Position numbers and translations under genes: made by a program. A DNA stretch of 64,000 nucleotides, taken from assembly GCA_037957365.1 (NCBI GenBank), contig JARHVA010002426.1:1196001-1260000 (forward strand), written 5' to 3'. The notes under the pieces were generated by a model. It saw only the letters and a program-made list of their open reading frames with translations, did no database searches and had not been told where the DNA came from. Within the stretch, counting starts at the first letter, position 1, and every line of letters begins with the position of its first letter. Shown one piece after another: positions 46,443 through 59,131 of the stretch. The stretch comes from Torreya grandis (Eukaryota > Streptophyta > Pinopsida > Cupressales > Taxaceae).

Positions 46443-48300
46443 TTCCATCCCAGTATCTACTAGAATATCCTAGATTACCCATCAATTGATAGTATCATTA
46501 AATAGTATCTCTTCATCTTTTAGGGAAGAGGAACTAGGACTTTCTTGATGTTAGGCATGATAAAAATAGTGATTTTTGCTTTGCTGACTGAGGTGAGGGT
46601 AGAATTCATTTGGTAGGTAGGATTGACCTTTAAGCCAAGCACTGAGCCAGGGAATGATGTCTTTATCGAGCATACATTTGCATAATTCTTGAAAATTATC
46701 TTGCACCACTGGAGGTTTGGCTTTCATTTACACTATAGTGTGATATGTGACATATTTATCCTTTAGGTATTTAATCTCACCTTATATCTCTCACAAAATT
46801 TCCATTGTATCTTGAAAGATATCCTTTTGTTGTTGTGAATCAAGGTAATTTTTTGCCTATGGTTCTTCCTGATGTACCTTCTTGATTGGGTTGGCTGTGA
46901 ATTGAGTTTAACCCCCACTATGAGTGCTGATATTTACTTATTACACTATGGGGATGGTCATTCATACACATAATTATGGTTTGTCTATGCAAATCATGCC
47001 ATTAGCCTTTTCATTCTGGTCCTTAGTGATGGCTACATATAGATTAGGACACTCTTCTAGTTGATGGCTCTTTTTGTAAAATGCATAGGTTGGGTACTTT
47101 AGGCAATCCATTTGATAGTGGTTTGGTGAACCACATTTATAAGAAGTTTTTAGTGGAAACTAACCACCACCTCATCTTCATCCTCTCCCTCACCCATGGT
47201 ATCCACCATTATCTTGAGTATTGGTGACTAAGGTTTGGCATGTGCCATGCACTTGAGCTTCATGAATATCATTGATCAATCAACATTCATTGGTGTCATG
47301 TGTGTAGGCATCACAAATATTAAAATACTTAGATACCTTAGTGTTTATATCCCATTGCAAAAGTGGACAAGAATAGATATCATGCTCGTCATGACAGATC
47401 TCACAAGTTTATTTAGTACTACACAGATGTTCTTGCATGGGCAGTTGTTCTTTATATGCCCTTCAATCTCACATTCGGTACACTAGACACCACTGCATGC
47501 CTCATGTGTAATGGTTGCCATTAAATTTTCAAGATGTGATGCTATGGATGCTATTTGTGGCTCCATAAAGGGACTAATCCTAGTATCTATACTTCTAACC
47601 ACTTCAACATGGAAGGCAACTTCTAAAACCTCACACATGCTTGTGAAGGTTTTTTGTGAGAAGGTCCATCAAAAAGGTATCAATAATCTTCCCACAAACC
47701 ATTGTACATGCTGAGAAGGATTGATTTCAAATGATAAATTAGAAAGCAAGGTTTTGAATCATGCATCATATTCATGTATGCTATCTGTAAGTCCTTGATT
47801 TATGTTATTCAGTACCACTATACTTTGTTGCTCAAACTCAAAAATGTCAAATTCCTATAGGAAGGCTACTTTGAGCTAGTCATAGTCGACCACTGCTTGC
47901 TGAGGGTCAAATTTGTGATACCATTTATGCTATCACTCTAAAAGTGTGGTTGCAAATTGATTTGCCTTTTGTTTAGAAGATGTGATTTCACACACTCTTC
48001 AAATTGATTTACACTTATCAACATGCTCAACTACATTCTTTACCCTACGGTATTTAAGTAAATGTAAAGTCATCTCATAGTAGACTATACTAGGTTGTGG
48101 TTGAGTAAGTGGTTGTTAGGAAGATCTAGCTTCAATTCTAGGAGGGGGTCTGTTTCCTTTGGCACTTCCTCATAATCCTCCTCCAATGCCTCCAATAGTA
48201 GTGCCCATGAGAAGAGGCATGGTCGAGGGTTGATTTCCCAAGTTTGGGCCTGTATTCTAGCTATTGGGGCTAGATCCACTAGGCATCCCAAAATGTGCTA
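46443..48300 (-). pseudogene. gag: Gag and protease N-terminus, E5
   Basis: Minus order: an acidic N-terminal stretch (48291-48085), a Gag capsid core with FEQQSIVVLNNINQGLTD, FKTLLSNLSFEINPSQHVQW and FVGRLLIPF (about 47860-47660), then zinc knuckles: CTECEIEGHIKNNC (plus 47441-47482, full CX2CX4HX4C), CEICHDEHDIYSC, and a third with its first Cys replaced (SYKCGSPNHYQMDC, plus 47103-47144). Farther on the protease active site reads ILVDTGMEV (plus about 46443-46469), directly at the E6 junction. Several stops and frame shifts separate the pieces. Confidence 0.82.
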
Positions 48301-49310
48301 TAGAATTACTTTGAAGAGGGAAAGACAATGTAGATTTTGGATGATCACCTAATGGCCTAGTTTTAGTCTCCATTACCTATTCAGTTTCTAACTCTATGCT
48401 ATCTATATCCCAATTCTATATATGTATTCTATCTGACTAGAAAGCATGAACATGCACTATGGTGGGGGAGCCTGGTTGATTCATACTTGGTTGCTTAATT
48501 ATTTAAGTATATCTTAGTTCTCCTTCATAATATAGAAGTGTTAAAGCACATAGATCAAAAGTGATGGATCCCTTATGTTATCCACCTCCCTACAACTCTT
48601 CACAACACTCCTTGAGGTCTCTCAATCTCTTCCTACATCACTAACTCCCATAATCATCTACTGAGATTTATCATACTTCCATTTCCATAATTCTCATTAG
48701 CTTTATACCATGTTTAACCCACAATCCTCAATAAATTCATGGTCTCCCCTTCCAATTGTATGGCTCATGCATAGGAGATTTTAGCCTTCCATGGGTAAAA
48801 TTTCTAATCTAAGGCCAACAATTAGCTTCTTAACTTTGAAAGGAAATAATGAGAGGTAGTGTCCCCTTAGATCTCATATAAATTTTAACTTTTCCTCCTC
48901 ATGACATGAATAGTTATTTACCACATACTCTAAATTGTATCTATTCTAAACACCTTTCCACCTATAGTTAACTGCTTACATCCAAAGAACTCTAAGTCAT
49001 GCTAAACTCTTTTGCCATTCAAGTTTCCATGATTACCTTCATCTAAGATTTTAGGATTGTCCTTGAACATATGACAAGATAAAATAATGCAAGATAACTA
49101 GGACCTTGGAAAATAAAGTCTCATATAGAGAGTTTTAGAGATTCTACTCTACCCACTATTGTGAAAAAATTCCTAGTTTAAGATATAGAACCACAAATTT
49201 GTCTTCAACACTGGTAACCTATTCTTCAATATTCTCTAATGTAAGGCACTCAAAAATTTCCCATATTCATGATCCAATTGTTTTGGGTCATATAAATGGA
49301 ACTAAAATTT

Positions 49311-50312
49311 TGGTTTATTTTAATTATTTCCACTATGATGCTGAGGCTTTCTCCCAACAAGCTAGTGCACTGGCTGTATCATGTGAGAGGTAAGTCTTGT
49401 AGGGTCACCGAGAGCATGTAATGAAAGATTGGTTCCCAAAGGCTTTGAAGCATACTGTTATATGTTTGTTCATTTATTGTAACAAATATATTAATTTATT
49501 CAATACCATAAATATACCACTTTTATCCTTATTTTTCCAAACTTAACTACTACAATAACTAGGATCACCATTACTATTCAACAGTTGGAATAAAAGAAAA
49601 AGATACCCATGACTTAGAAATAAAACATATTAATTATTCAACACTTAGAATATTCATGAATCATCATATGGTATGGAAAATAATAACTATTCATTGATTG
49701 TTTAAAAAATTACAATATAAAATTATGTATTTATTCTCCAAAGGACCACACTCTCAAATGATTACAACATGGGGTTTTATACTTGTTTTACCCTAACCAA
49801 GTGTCAAGATTCTAACTATCATGGAAAAATAGAATATAGATCCTAATGGGCTAAGATTCATGGCTCTTATAACTAGTTGTTCATATAAAATCAGGACTAT
49901 ATGCCCCTATATGATTTCTCTATGTTATGTTCTGGGAGTCAAGTATTCCATTCCTCATGGTCTGGTACATAGCCTTCAATTGGTGGGGTCAAAGTGTCCT
50001 ACTTGAGTTGCTCTTCTAACTGATCTTGCATCCCTCATGTTCTACTTCCTTTGTGATCCCTTATTATTATAATTATTATTCCAATTCCTCTATTCCTAGG
50101 TTACTCATGACATATTCTACCTTGACTAGGCCCTCTCACACTGGGTCTCATGTGCCATTGTCCTTCCACACCTGGCAAGTTTCATACCACGATGCTCCTG
50201 CATGCCATGGTCCTCCCATGCCATGTTGTTACTTGTATAAAAATAGATAATGGTCCCTCTATAATTTTTGCCAAAAATGGAACAATACTTATACAAAATT
50301 TATGGGTCAATA
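49311..50312 (-). repeat. E5 5' LTR
   Basis: 1002 bp, plus ends TGGTTTATTTT and GGGTCAATA, the last CA being mutated to TA. Minus TATA box at plus 49771-49781. No convincing tRNA complement is seen next to its inner end (plus gaactaaaattt before 49311). Confidence 0.86.
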
Positions 50313-52990
50313 ATATCTAAGCCTCCAATAAGCACGACCATCTATAAAATTCATTGTTGAGGAAGAGATACAAAAAAGACAATCAACACCTTAAGTAGTT
50401 AACTCAAGGGCATGACATAAAAGGTTTTATCAAGGGTTGGTAGGTTTAATACACACTTGGAAAATGATAATAACTACTCCATGATACACAAATAACATGG
50501 AAATAGGAAAGGAGCCCCAATCAAGCATACATAGTCTACATGAAAAAACCCTACACAGTCTACCTTTTCTATAAGTCTATTTTGGGTTTTGGAGATGTTG
50601 AAAGGTATAATGACCTAATAAAAGGATAATTTTATGTGTATAAGGTCTATATGACTTGCGGAATCCCATCCAACCTCCATATTTTTTAAGTAAATAGGGG
50701 AAGTACGCTTTGTTTTATCTCAGACAGAGGGTACTTCCCTTTATGAGCAAACTAGTAGTTTTAGGGAATGGATATAAAAGGACTATTAAGGATATGTTTT
50801 AACATTTAAAAAATGTGTGGGAGGTTGGATTAAATCTACATCAACATGATAAACCTTGATCATAAGGGAGAAACTAAATAAGATGCTCAAAAACTCCAAG
50901 GTTACGGTCAAGCCCATTGGGTAGGGTTTTGACCTAAAGCCAAATGGTAGAACATGACACTTAAAAATTTAGTAGTGGGTTAAAATGGACCAATAAAAAT
51001 TTTTAGAGTCATTTTAGGGGTTTTAAAGTGTTTTTTTTTAAGACATAACTAGGGAAATCCATTTTTGAGCTTCAAAACAACTCAGGCCTACTAGGCATGG
51101 TTAGGCCTAGATTTCAAATGATAGGTCACTTTAATTTATAACATTAGGAAAGATTTATAATGGATTGAATAATTATTATGGGGTCATAATAGACATGTAT
51201 AAGATTTTTTTAATGTATAAAAACCCCTGAGAAAGTCACTTTTGGCTCAGAGACAATTTAAGCATGTAGGAAATGAGAAAACAAGCTTGATAGGCTAGTT
51301 TTGAATGCTCATATCTCCTCTGAAGCTTTGCATGGAAATAAAATACATTTGGAGATGTTATATAGGGTCCTAAAAAACCATTTTATGGCATTATATTGAA
51401 TGTTGGATGTGAGATATCTATGAACAATGGCTAAAGGTCAAAATTGCTCAAAACCCTTAGAAGGACCTGATTGGGAAAATAAGGCCAGAGATGCATCCAA
51501 ATAGACCATAATGACAAGAAAATTATTTTTATGTTATAAAGGAATATTAAAGGTTTACCACCATAAAATTTTGTGATGAAATATCTATATTAATAGGGTA
51601 AAAAATGGGTTATTTTGACTATTTTGTGTATTTTACAAGACCTAGGAGGTTCCAAGAGATGAAACCAACTTTATGATAAATCTTAGGACTTTAAATAAAT
51701 CCCCATGTCAAATTAATTCCTTTTAAAAAACCCTAAATGTGTTTACCAATTACTTCATCTTAGCTAGTCAAAATTGACATAATGAGCATGATGGTGAGAA
51801 GTGTGAAAACTTCAAGTGGATGGATTTTTAAGGTGTGATTGAGAATTATAATGGAATGGAGAGTCTTAATAGTGTCCTACACTCCATCCCATTTATTTTT
51901 ATGGGATAATGAATCCAATTTTGAGGCCAAGTGTAAGAGGTGTGGGAAATAGGAGTTTCTTTAACTATAGATGGTGATGGTTCACTTACAGATGATTCTA
52001 GATGGCCAAGATTGTAACCAATGCATGGAGAGGAATGTATGAAGAATTAAATATCATTAAAATTACAATACCTATACCTAGTTATTTTTTGGACATTATA
52101 ATAGGGCTTAATCATGAAGGCAATTTTTTGAGCTAGAATGAGAAATCCTACACCACTTTTCAAGAGTTTCATGACTTGGGGTGACACTTGTGCTTCTTGA
52201 CCTTGCATGGTTCATTTCACATCTTCTTATCATGTATATTTAACTCCTTTTCTCATATTTATAAATGTCTTTGTGACCTTTAGACTTCTCTCTTCTCCTT
52301 TCTCTCTTAAGGTCTATAAGAACTAGCCATTTTGGCCTTTGTAAATTATGCTCCACCTGAGTATGTTGAACGCATACTCATTTTCATACCATGAATAAAT
52401 AAAGACTATTAATTTTTACCTCTTCCATGACTATTCATAGTGTGTTTTAATTGGATGATTGATCTTGCTTAGTGATGACTCTTGTTTCCTTAGCATGTTG
52501 TCTCATTCTCTTACCTATTTGTAGTTGGAAAGTTTCTTCTTACAGGTCATGTGAAGTGTTCTAGTAAGTGTCAAGGTTGAGTGAGTTAGCCTAGTCAATA
52601 GTGTCATTCTAGACCTCTTGTCTAGTCCTCCTAGCCTAAACATTCATTCATAACCTCATAATGAAATATTGATGTGAGAAGATACATATTGGAGAAGTAT
52701 ATGTTTGGTTAGTCCCTTGTTCTCATGTGTAATGTGGAACTAGTTGGTAGTCATCATCTAATTTAGTGGATCACCTCCTTTAGGATAGTTTGATTTCAAT
52801 TTTATCTCTCCCTTTTCCCTTACAAATTTAGGTGTAGTAGTGTTATACAAGTGGTACATCAAGGGAGCTAGCCCTATCTAGAGATTTACCTCATTCTTAA
52901 GCTACCATAGGCTATAGGTGTTTCAATTATGCCACTTGGATGAGGAGAGCTGCAACATCTCCTTAAAGGGTACAAATCTAAGTGAATTTT
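50313..52990 (+). repeat. E4 5' LTR, second part (right end approximate)
   Basis: Continues the LTR after E5; up to 51205 it aligns with 58246-59131. The rest has no partner in the window because the right LTR is truncated. TCTATAAG at 52313-52320 is a likely TATA box, with AATAAATAAAG at 52393-52403. Total LTR length is about 5.1 kb, of which about 4.5 kb would be U3. Confidence 0.78.
52313..52320 (+). promoter_or_regulatory. Probable TATA box of E4 LTR
   Basis: TCTATAAG, homologous in position and flanks to the E3 box, with AATAAA about 82 bases downstream (88 in E3). Confidence 0.6.
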
Positions 52991-52995
52991 TTTTT

Positions 52996-53012
52996 TGGCA
53001 TGCCTAGTGGGA
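52996..53012 (+). other. Putative primer binding site, E4
   Basis: TGGCATGCCTAGTGGGA follows a T run at the end of the LTR and matches the E3 site with one change. Compare the tRNA-Arg-like class discussed for E3. Confidence 0.55.
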
Positions 53013-53192
53013 CTCTTAGTCCAAGAAGTTGAAATATTTTTGGTGTTGTATTTCAACACATTAGCCTTTAGAAGCATCTATCTAAGCATTAATGTGACTC
53101 TAAAGTTACATCAGTTAGTTAAGTAACCTAGGTATTCCTTTTGAAGATTGTTTATAATCATTCCTTGTGTTCTTGCTTCTTAATGAAGTTTC

Positions 53193-55486
53193 ATGGATGA
53201 CTTTGGTGTTGAGTACTATTTTACACAAGTTGGTGAGGTTTATCAAGCTTGTGTAATTCCATATGAACCATATCATGATCCTTACCAGATCCAATATGAT
53301 CCTTATTAGCCCATTCATGAAGTGTATCGGCCCTACAATCAACCTTCTCCATATCTTGCTCGTAGCCAACCTAGTCACTTCTCTAATCAATCCATTTCCA
53401 TTTTCAAGCAAACTATTTTGGGATATGAGAAGTACATGTTGGATCTTGATACACTAAGGGGGCATGGTCAAGATATTATTATTAATTTCATTCATAAGGT
53501 GAGATATGCATTAAATCTAGTTAAAAGAGAGTGGACACCTATTGAAAGAGACAATTAACAAAGGCTCACAAGTGAGATGTTATATGTGAGTGGCCTAGTT
53601 TAATCCTTAGAGGATAGGCTAAGTATTCATGAGGAGAAGCCTCACAAAACCTATCAACCTTCATATCCACTTCCCCAAGATTTCTATCAGTCCTACATGA
53701 TTCCTACTCATGAACCCAATCAATCTTATCAAAGTCATCCTTTTCCCAATTAGCTAGAAGAAAGAATTGGAAAGACAAACTTAGTTTTTGAACTAAATCT
53801 TGATAGGAAAATTGAGTTGGAAAATAAGAATATGAATTATACCATATCATTAGCAAAGGAAGTGGAATATAATATCTCATTTCCCTCTCCCATTACATCC
53901 CCACCTTAAGGAGAAACCTCTAGATATGAGATTCCAAGTTGGATATAAGGTGGAGAATCCAAGCCTAAGAAGATCCCAAGTTTATTAAACACTTCATCGA
54001 CTCCTAAAATTGCATCACCATCTCAATAAATGACTAATAATACTATCTCCCTTATCTAGAGTAAGATAGTGGAGTCATGGGGAAAGAGGATAAAACCATT
54101 GATAAGGAGTGTGAAGTTGAGAAAAAACTTGATCCTATGCAAGTCCCTCCCACCCTTCCTCAAGAAAATTCTTATGTTCCATGTTAGCCCTCTTGTACTC
54201 CTCATACTCCTAAAGATGCCTATAAAATTCAAGATATATTTTTTCAAGAGAACCTAGCCAAATTGATTGAAGAGTTAGAGTTGAGAATGAAATTTTTTAT
54301 TTAAGGTGTGATGGAAGGTTTAGACCCAAAAGAAGATCCTATGCCTAAACATACCCCATCTAACCCCCTTAAAGAGAGTGGTAAAGTTGGATTAGATTTA
54401 AATTAAGTGATTTTCAAGTGGAAGGAAGATAACCAAGCTATTTTATCTTAAGGTCTGCCTACCCTTCCTCAACAACTCCCAAAAGAATCCCTTATAATGC
54501 ATTATCACCCTGATTTTAAATCCTATGTTCCACCTCCACCAACTAGTTCATATTGTCCTCACACCATCACTGTTTGCCTTGATGGACATGCGGTATAGAA
54601 ACCTAAAGTGGAGCATTTGGTTGAGGAAAATTCATAACTCTTGCTTGAATAAAGTGTAGTTCCTTGGCAGCCTCATTGGGCTAGGTCACTTGATTTTAAG
54701 ATGCATAGTCTTGGCATCACCAAGAAAGAGAAGGAGATTGAAGACATATAATTCCTTGATAAGAAAGATTATATTATGATAACGGAGATACAATTTGAGA
54801 GCTCTCAATAGGTCTTAAGTACTAAAGAAGAGGTGAGTCCTTGTGTTGAGTCTTCTGGTTTGGTTAATAATGAAGAATGCCTTCTTTGTGTCAAAGAAGA
54901 AATCTTGGATGAAGTCATTTTGGATTATAAAGAAGAGGATGAAGGAGATTATAATGTTGTTCCCATTTATGATGCTAATCAAAGAGAATATGAGGACTTG
55001 TGGTAGTAATTTGAAAACCTTTGCAATGAGTTTTAGTCTCTCAAGGGGTCTACAACTTCCTTAGAGCTGATTACAAGTGATGGTAAGCAAGATGACATTT
55101 TTCAAAATGTCTGAGAAGAGCTAAATCAAAGTTAACCTTATACTTTAGAGGTCAAAATAAGCTTATATGGGCCTCAATCTTCTAAGGAATGAGAAACCAT
55201 TCTTGTTGAAACCATGCCTACAAAGAAGATGCAAGTTTGTCATGAGATAAAGAGAGGGCAACAATATGAGGTATGCATACAATACCAAGAGGAATATATT
55301 TACATTGGGGACCTATTTGAAGATGGTATACTTGAGAGCATAGCAAGTGAAGTGCCAAGAAGTAGGTCTAATCTATCAAGTGTTCAATCCAAAGAGCAAC
55401 ATGCTTGGCACCATGATTCATCTCATGAAGGAGATGCAAGAAAATTTTATTTTGATCCTAGAAAGGGAGGTATGCTTAATTTTTAG
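53193..55486 (+). pseudogene. Unrecognised long decayed frame of E4 (about 760 codons)
   Basis: Starts MDDFGVEYYFTQVGEVYQ about 180 bases after the primer site. The first third is Tyr/Pro/Gln-rich (IPYEPYHDPYQIQYDPY, YRPYNQPSPYLARSQP) and includes a TLRGHGQDIIINFIHKVRYA helix-like part. The middle is acidic and proline-rich, and the last third is acidic (EEILDEVILDYKEEDEGDYN), ending FDPRKGGMLNF. Stops and frame shifts are scattered. I see no Gag core, zinc knuckle, protease, RT or integrase. Position right after the primer site resembles the extra ORF1 of Ogre-type elements, but similarity is not shown. Confidence 0.55.
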
Positions 55487-55758
55487 CTGTATATAGTTGT
55501 TTTCTTCCTATTTTTCCTAAGTGCCTTGAGCACATGTGTGTGTGTGTTTTGTTGGTGTGTTTACTTTGCTTTGTGTGTGTCCTTTATTTTGTATGGTTGA
55601 GGTAGTCAATTGGTCTTTTATTGATCTAGCTTTTGGTCAATGGTCAAATGTCCCCTTATTTTCTCTCATAATTTATATGAATCCCTAAGCCCAAAGGACT
55701 GATAAGGCTACTGGTCTAGTTAGTATAGCATGCATACTACCCCTATGAGTCACCAATT
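55487..55758. other. Segment between E4 frame and 3' LTR
   Basis: Contains a short (TG)n at 55534-55546. A purine run AGAAAGGGAGG lies upstream at 55459-55469, inside the frame, and no purine tract abuts the LTR, so the polypurine tract is unclear. Confidence 0.4.
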
Positions 55759-58700
55759 TTTTGACTAAATTTGACCCTGTAGGTCAAATTAGGACCCCTA
55801 TAGGTAAAAACTTAATTTTTAGGTGTTTAGGGGTCTAATAATTTATCATGGGGTATGTTATATGTATTTTGATGTCATTTAATGCTATATTAGCCTTGGT
55901 CTTAGTCATTTTAATCTATATGTCACTTTGAGTCATTTATAAGGATTTTAGGGGTCATAAATACAAGTGGCATGGTTTTCAAGGTGATCAAGTGTCCTTA
56001 TTTCTTATCAAATGTCAAATATGTTAGATTCTGTATTAATAATTTTAGTCTCATCTGAAACTTGTAAGTTATCTAATTGAAGATCAATTAATCAACTAAA
56101 AAAGGGTAGTTTGTCACTTATACAACCCATGAGGCAAGGTGACACATGGAATAATGTAATATAACATATATTAATCTTCCTTAGGTTCATTTCCATACTT
56201 GACATGCTCTGTAAGTGCCAATTTTGAGCTAAAACTATTATGTTCCTTCTTTGCCTTTTTAGACACACAGAAGTGATCAACACATTTGTGATTGGTACAG
56301 ATAGTTGAGGAATTTTTATGTAAAATGACTTTGGAAGGTGGTATTAAAATAAAATATATTAATTTTAATGATAAGAGTGTAAATATTAGTCAAACATGAT
56401 TTATGAACCATCCTTTACAAGTTGACTATGTTTTTTACTCACTATTTCTTGCACCCTATAGGTTTCATTCCAATTTGGACAAGTCCAGACAAAAAAGTTA
56501 GTGGTGTTGACTCTAGAGGATTTTATATCTATTTTAAAATGATATTCATGCTTGGTTTCATGTTTCATGGTGTTTTTATGAGAAATTTATGTCATGTTGC
56601 AAAAAGGTGTCACCATATGAAGTTCCAGTCAAGTTCTCCTTATTTACAAAATATTGGTTCCCTATAGAGGTCTCATGTAAATAAAATATGGTGTCTCATA
56701 GGTCTCAATTACATATTATCACCTATTTTCATGTTTGGTTTCATCACACCATGCTTTGGTGAACATTTAGTCTTTCTATCCTCATAAGTCAACTCCTCAC
56801 TCACTTTCACTCGTAGTCACATGTAGAAAGCCTATTTAGCATATCAATGGAGTTGTAGTGAGGATATATTAACTTATTAAAGTCAATAAAACCCTAGGAT
56901 ATTTTATTTGGATGTTTAGATAAGTGAAAGACTAGTTACAAGATCATTCATCACACCAAACAATCATTAGTTATCCCTATCTACTCTATAACAAGTGTTT
57001 ATAAGAGGTTTTTTTAAGTTGGAATAGATGTTGTGGATATTTTATCAAGATTATCATAGAAAAAAACATTAATTTTAAGGATTGAAAATGATTTGGAGTT
57101 GTTATTGAGACCATTCATCCACACATGTTGCTCCATTCCATGCTCACTACTTGCATACAACTCATATGCACCTACATGAACCTCCTTGAAGATGTCATAA
57201 TGGGATGGAGATTTTGATAATTTTGTCAATATATTGGAGTGAAAAAGGTGAATTTGAATACTTGGTGAGGGCATATAAAGTCTTCATAAAGATAGGTATC
57301 TTGTATACTTCCCAAGTCTACTTTACTACCTGTGTGTGAGAATGACCACTTATAGGTGGTACCTCAGAGCTATGAAGGTCTTTGAATGGGAAATTTAGAG
57401 CATGGTAAGGTATTTTTTCAAATACTATAATGTGTTGAAATAATAACATACCTATGTAAAGTGCTAGGGTGGTAAGTAACTATGAAAAACCTTTTCAAGG
57501 ATGATGATTGTAGTTTTAGAGACCAAATCCCTAAACTATGAAAACAAAGATCCAAGGAATTTTTGTGGAAGTCGTATAACATGGTTTCAATGAATTTTAA
57601 TACATATAAATGACCATGAATTATATCCTCTATATAAGAGATAAAATTTGAAAAATATGGAGGATAGATACCTAATGGAAGATAGTAGCTGAGCACCCCA
57701 AAGTTGCTTTTTGAACACTAAATTTCCTCACTGATATCTACAAGATTTGAATGATTAAGTGTCATTGATTTCAAAGGTGATAGTGGATAAGAATGTGTTC
57801 ATGGTAGATGGTATCCAATTTTGATAAGAAACTTAATCATTTTCAAGTTCTTTCCATAGAAGTTAAGACACAAGATATACCCCCACATGTCTACCTATAG
57901 GTCTCTTTGTACCACAAAATGTGCACCTACAGGCTGGTTGTAGGTTTACTATGGAGAGTAGACTGGATAGCCTTAATGAAAAAATTCATTCCAAGAATGA
58001 AAGGAGAAATTAAAGTCATATATGGTGTATATAACTTCAAGGAGGATGCTAGAGCCATGAAATAAGGCCTAGATCATATGAAAGACACCTATAGGCCCCC
58101 ACACAATCAACTGTAGTTGACTGTGAGGGGCAAAGACCAAAAACATTGAGTTTATTGAGGTAGATATAACATAAAGATTATTTTAAATGGGTCTAAAAAA
58201 CATAAAATAATCTTATATGACTATAGGATGGTTTTTATACACAATATATAAGCCTCAAACAAGCTTGACCACCTACATGAATCATTGTTGAGGAAGAGAT
58301 GCATGAAACACAATCAACACCTTAAGCAGTCAACTCAAGAGTATGAATTGAAAGGTTTTATAAAGGGTTATTAGGTTTAATAAAAAAATTTAAAATGAAA
58401 ATAGATACTCCATGATACACTAATAACAAGGAAATAGAAAATAAGGAGCCCCAGTCAAGTATACACATTCTACATGAAAAAACCCTGCACAGTCTGCCTT
58501 TTCTACAAGTCTATTTTAGATTTTGGAGAGGTTGTAAGGTCTAATGACCAGATCAAAGGATAATTTTTCATATAGAGGGTCTATATGAATTTTTTAATCC
58601 CATCAAACCTTTATATTGTTTGATTAAATATGGTAAGTACCCTCTGTTTTGTCTTAAATAGAGGGTACTTCCCTTTATGAGTAAACTGGGAATTTTGGGG

Positions 58701-59131
58701 AATGGATATAAAAGGACTCTTAAGGAGATATTTGAACCTTTAAAGGAGGTGTGGGAGGCTTGATTAAATAAACGTGATATACCTTGATTATAAGGTATAA
58801 ACTAAATAGGGTGCTCAAAAACTCCAAGGTTACAATCAAGCCCATTGGGTAGGGTTTTAACCTAAAGCTAAATGGTAGACCATGACTCTTCCAACTTTAG
58901 TAGTGGGTTATAATGGACTAGGAAATGTTTTTAGAGTCATTTTAGAGGTGTTAAATCTATTGGTTTTAAGACAAAACTAGGGAAATCCATTTTTAAGCTT
59001 TAAGATAACTTAGGTTACTAGGCATGGTTAGTCCTAGATTTCAAATGATAGGTCACTTTCATTTATACCTTAGGAAAACTTTCTAATGGATTGGAGAATG
59101 ATTATGGGGTCATAATAGACATATATAAGAT
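55759..59131 (+). repeat. E4 3' LTR, truncated
   Basis: Begins TTTTGACTAAATTTGACCC (terminal TG changed to TT) and matches the left LTR without the E5 insertion. Homology stops after ATAAGAT at 59131 (left counterpart 51205), followed by unrelated sequence, so about 1.8 kb of the LTR, including the promoter end, is missing or displaced beyond the window. Confidence 0.87.

Larger units (their letters stand above)
37366..50312 (-). mobile_element. Ty3/gypsy element E5, complete but decayed, inside the E4 LTR
   Basis: LTRs at 37366-38377 and 49311-50312, with the shared flank ATATCTA at 37358-37364 and 50313-50319. On the minus strand the LTR opens TGTTGACCCC (TATTGACCC in the 5' copy). The order on minus is gag, protease, RT, RNase H, integrase and an additional post-integrase frame. 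The polypurine tract lies at plus 38378-38391. A 2.1-kb solo LTR (E6) splits the protease. No domain is intact and all frames contain stops. Confidence 0.9.
34885..59131 (+). mobile_element. Giant-LTR element E4, nested in E3 and itself interrupted by E5
   Basis: Left LTR 34885-37364 plus 50313-about 52990, primer site 52996-53012, interior 53013-55758, right LTR 55759-59131 (truncated). The uninterrupted right copy (3375 bp) matches the sum of the two left pieces up to the same point (2480 + 893 bp), which proves that E5 split the left LTR. The interior carries one unrecognised decayed frame and no Gag-Pol. The right target duplication cannot be seen because the right LTR is cut short. Confidence 0.88.

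Noticed and set aside
55700..55752. A tRNA-like stretch (ggtctagttagtatagc followed by a 4/5-paired stem around ctacccc) just before the E4 3' LTR.
   Set aside because: It resembles a D-arm and anticodon arm only; acceptor stem and T-arm with GGTTCGA are missing, so no tRNA gene or SINE head can be supported.
36189..57696. Paired minus-strand frames in the E4 LTRs (36189-36389 with 57014-57274; 36610-36798 with 57418-57696).
   Set aside because: Again the same LTR text twice. Stops and indels differ freely between the copies, so no coding constraint is seen.
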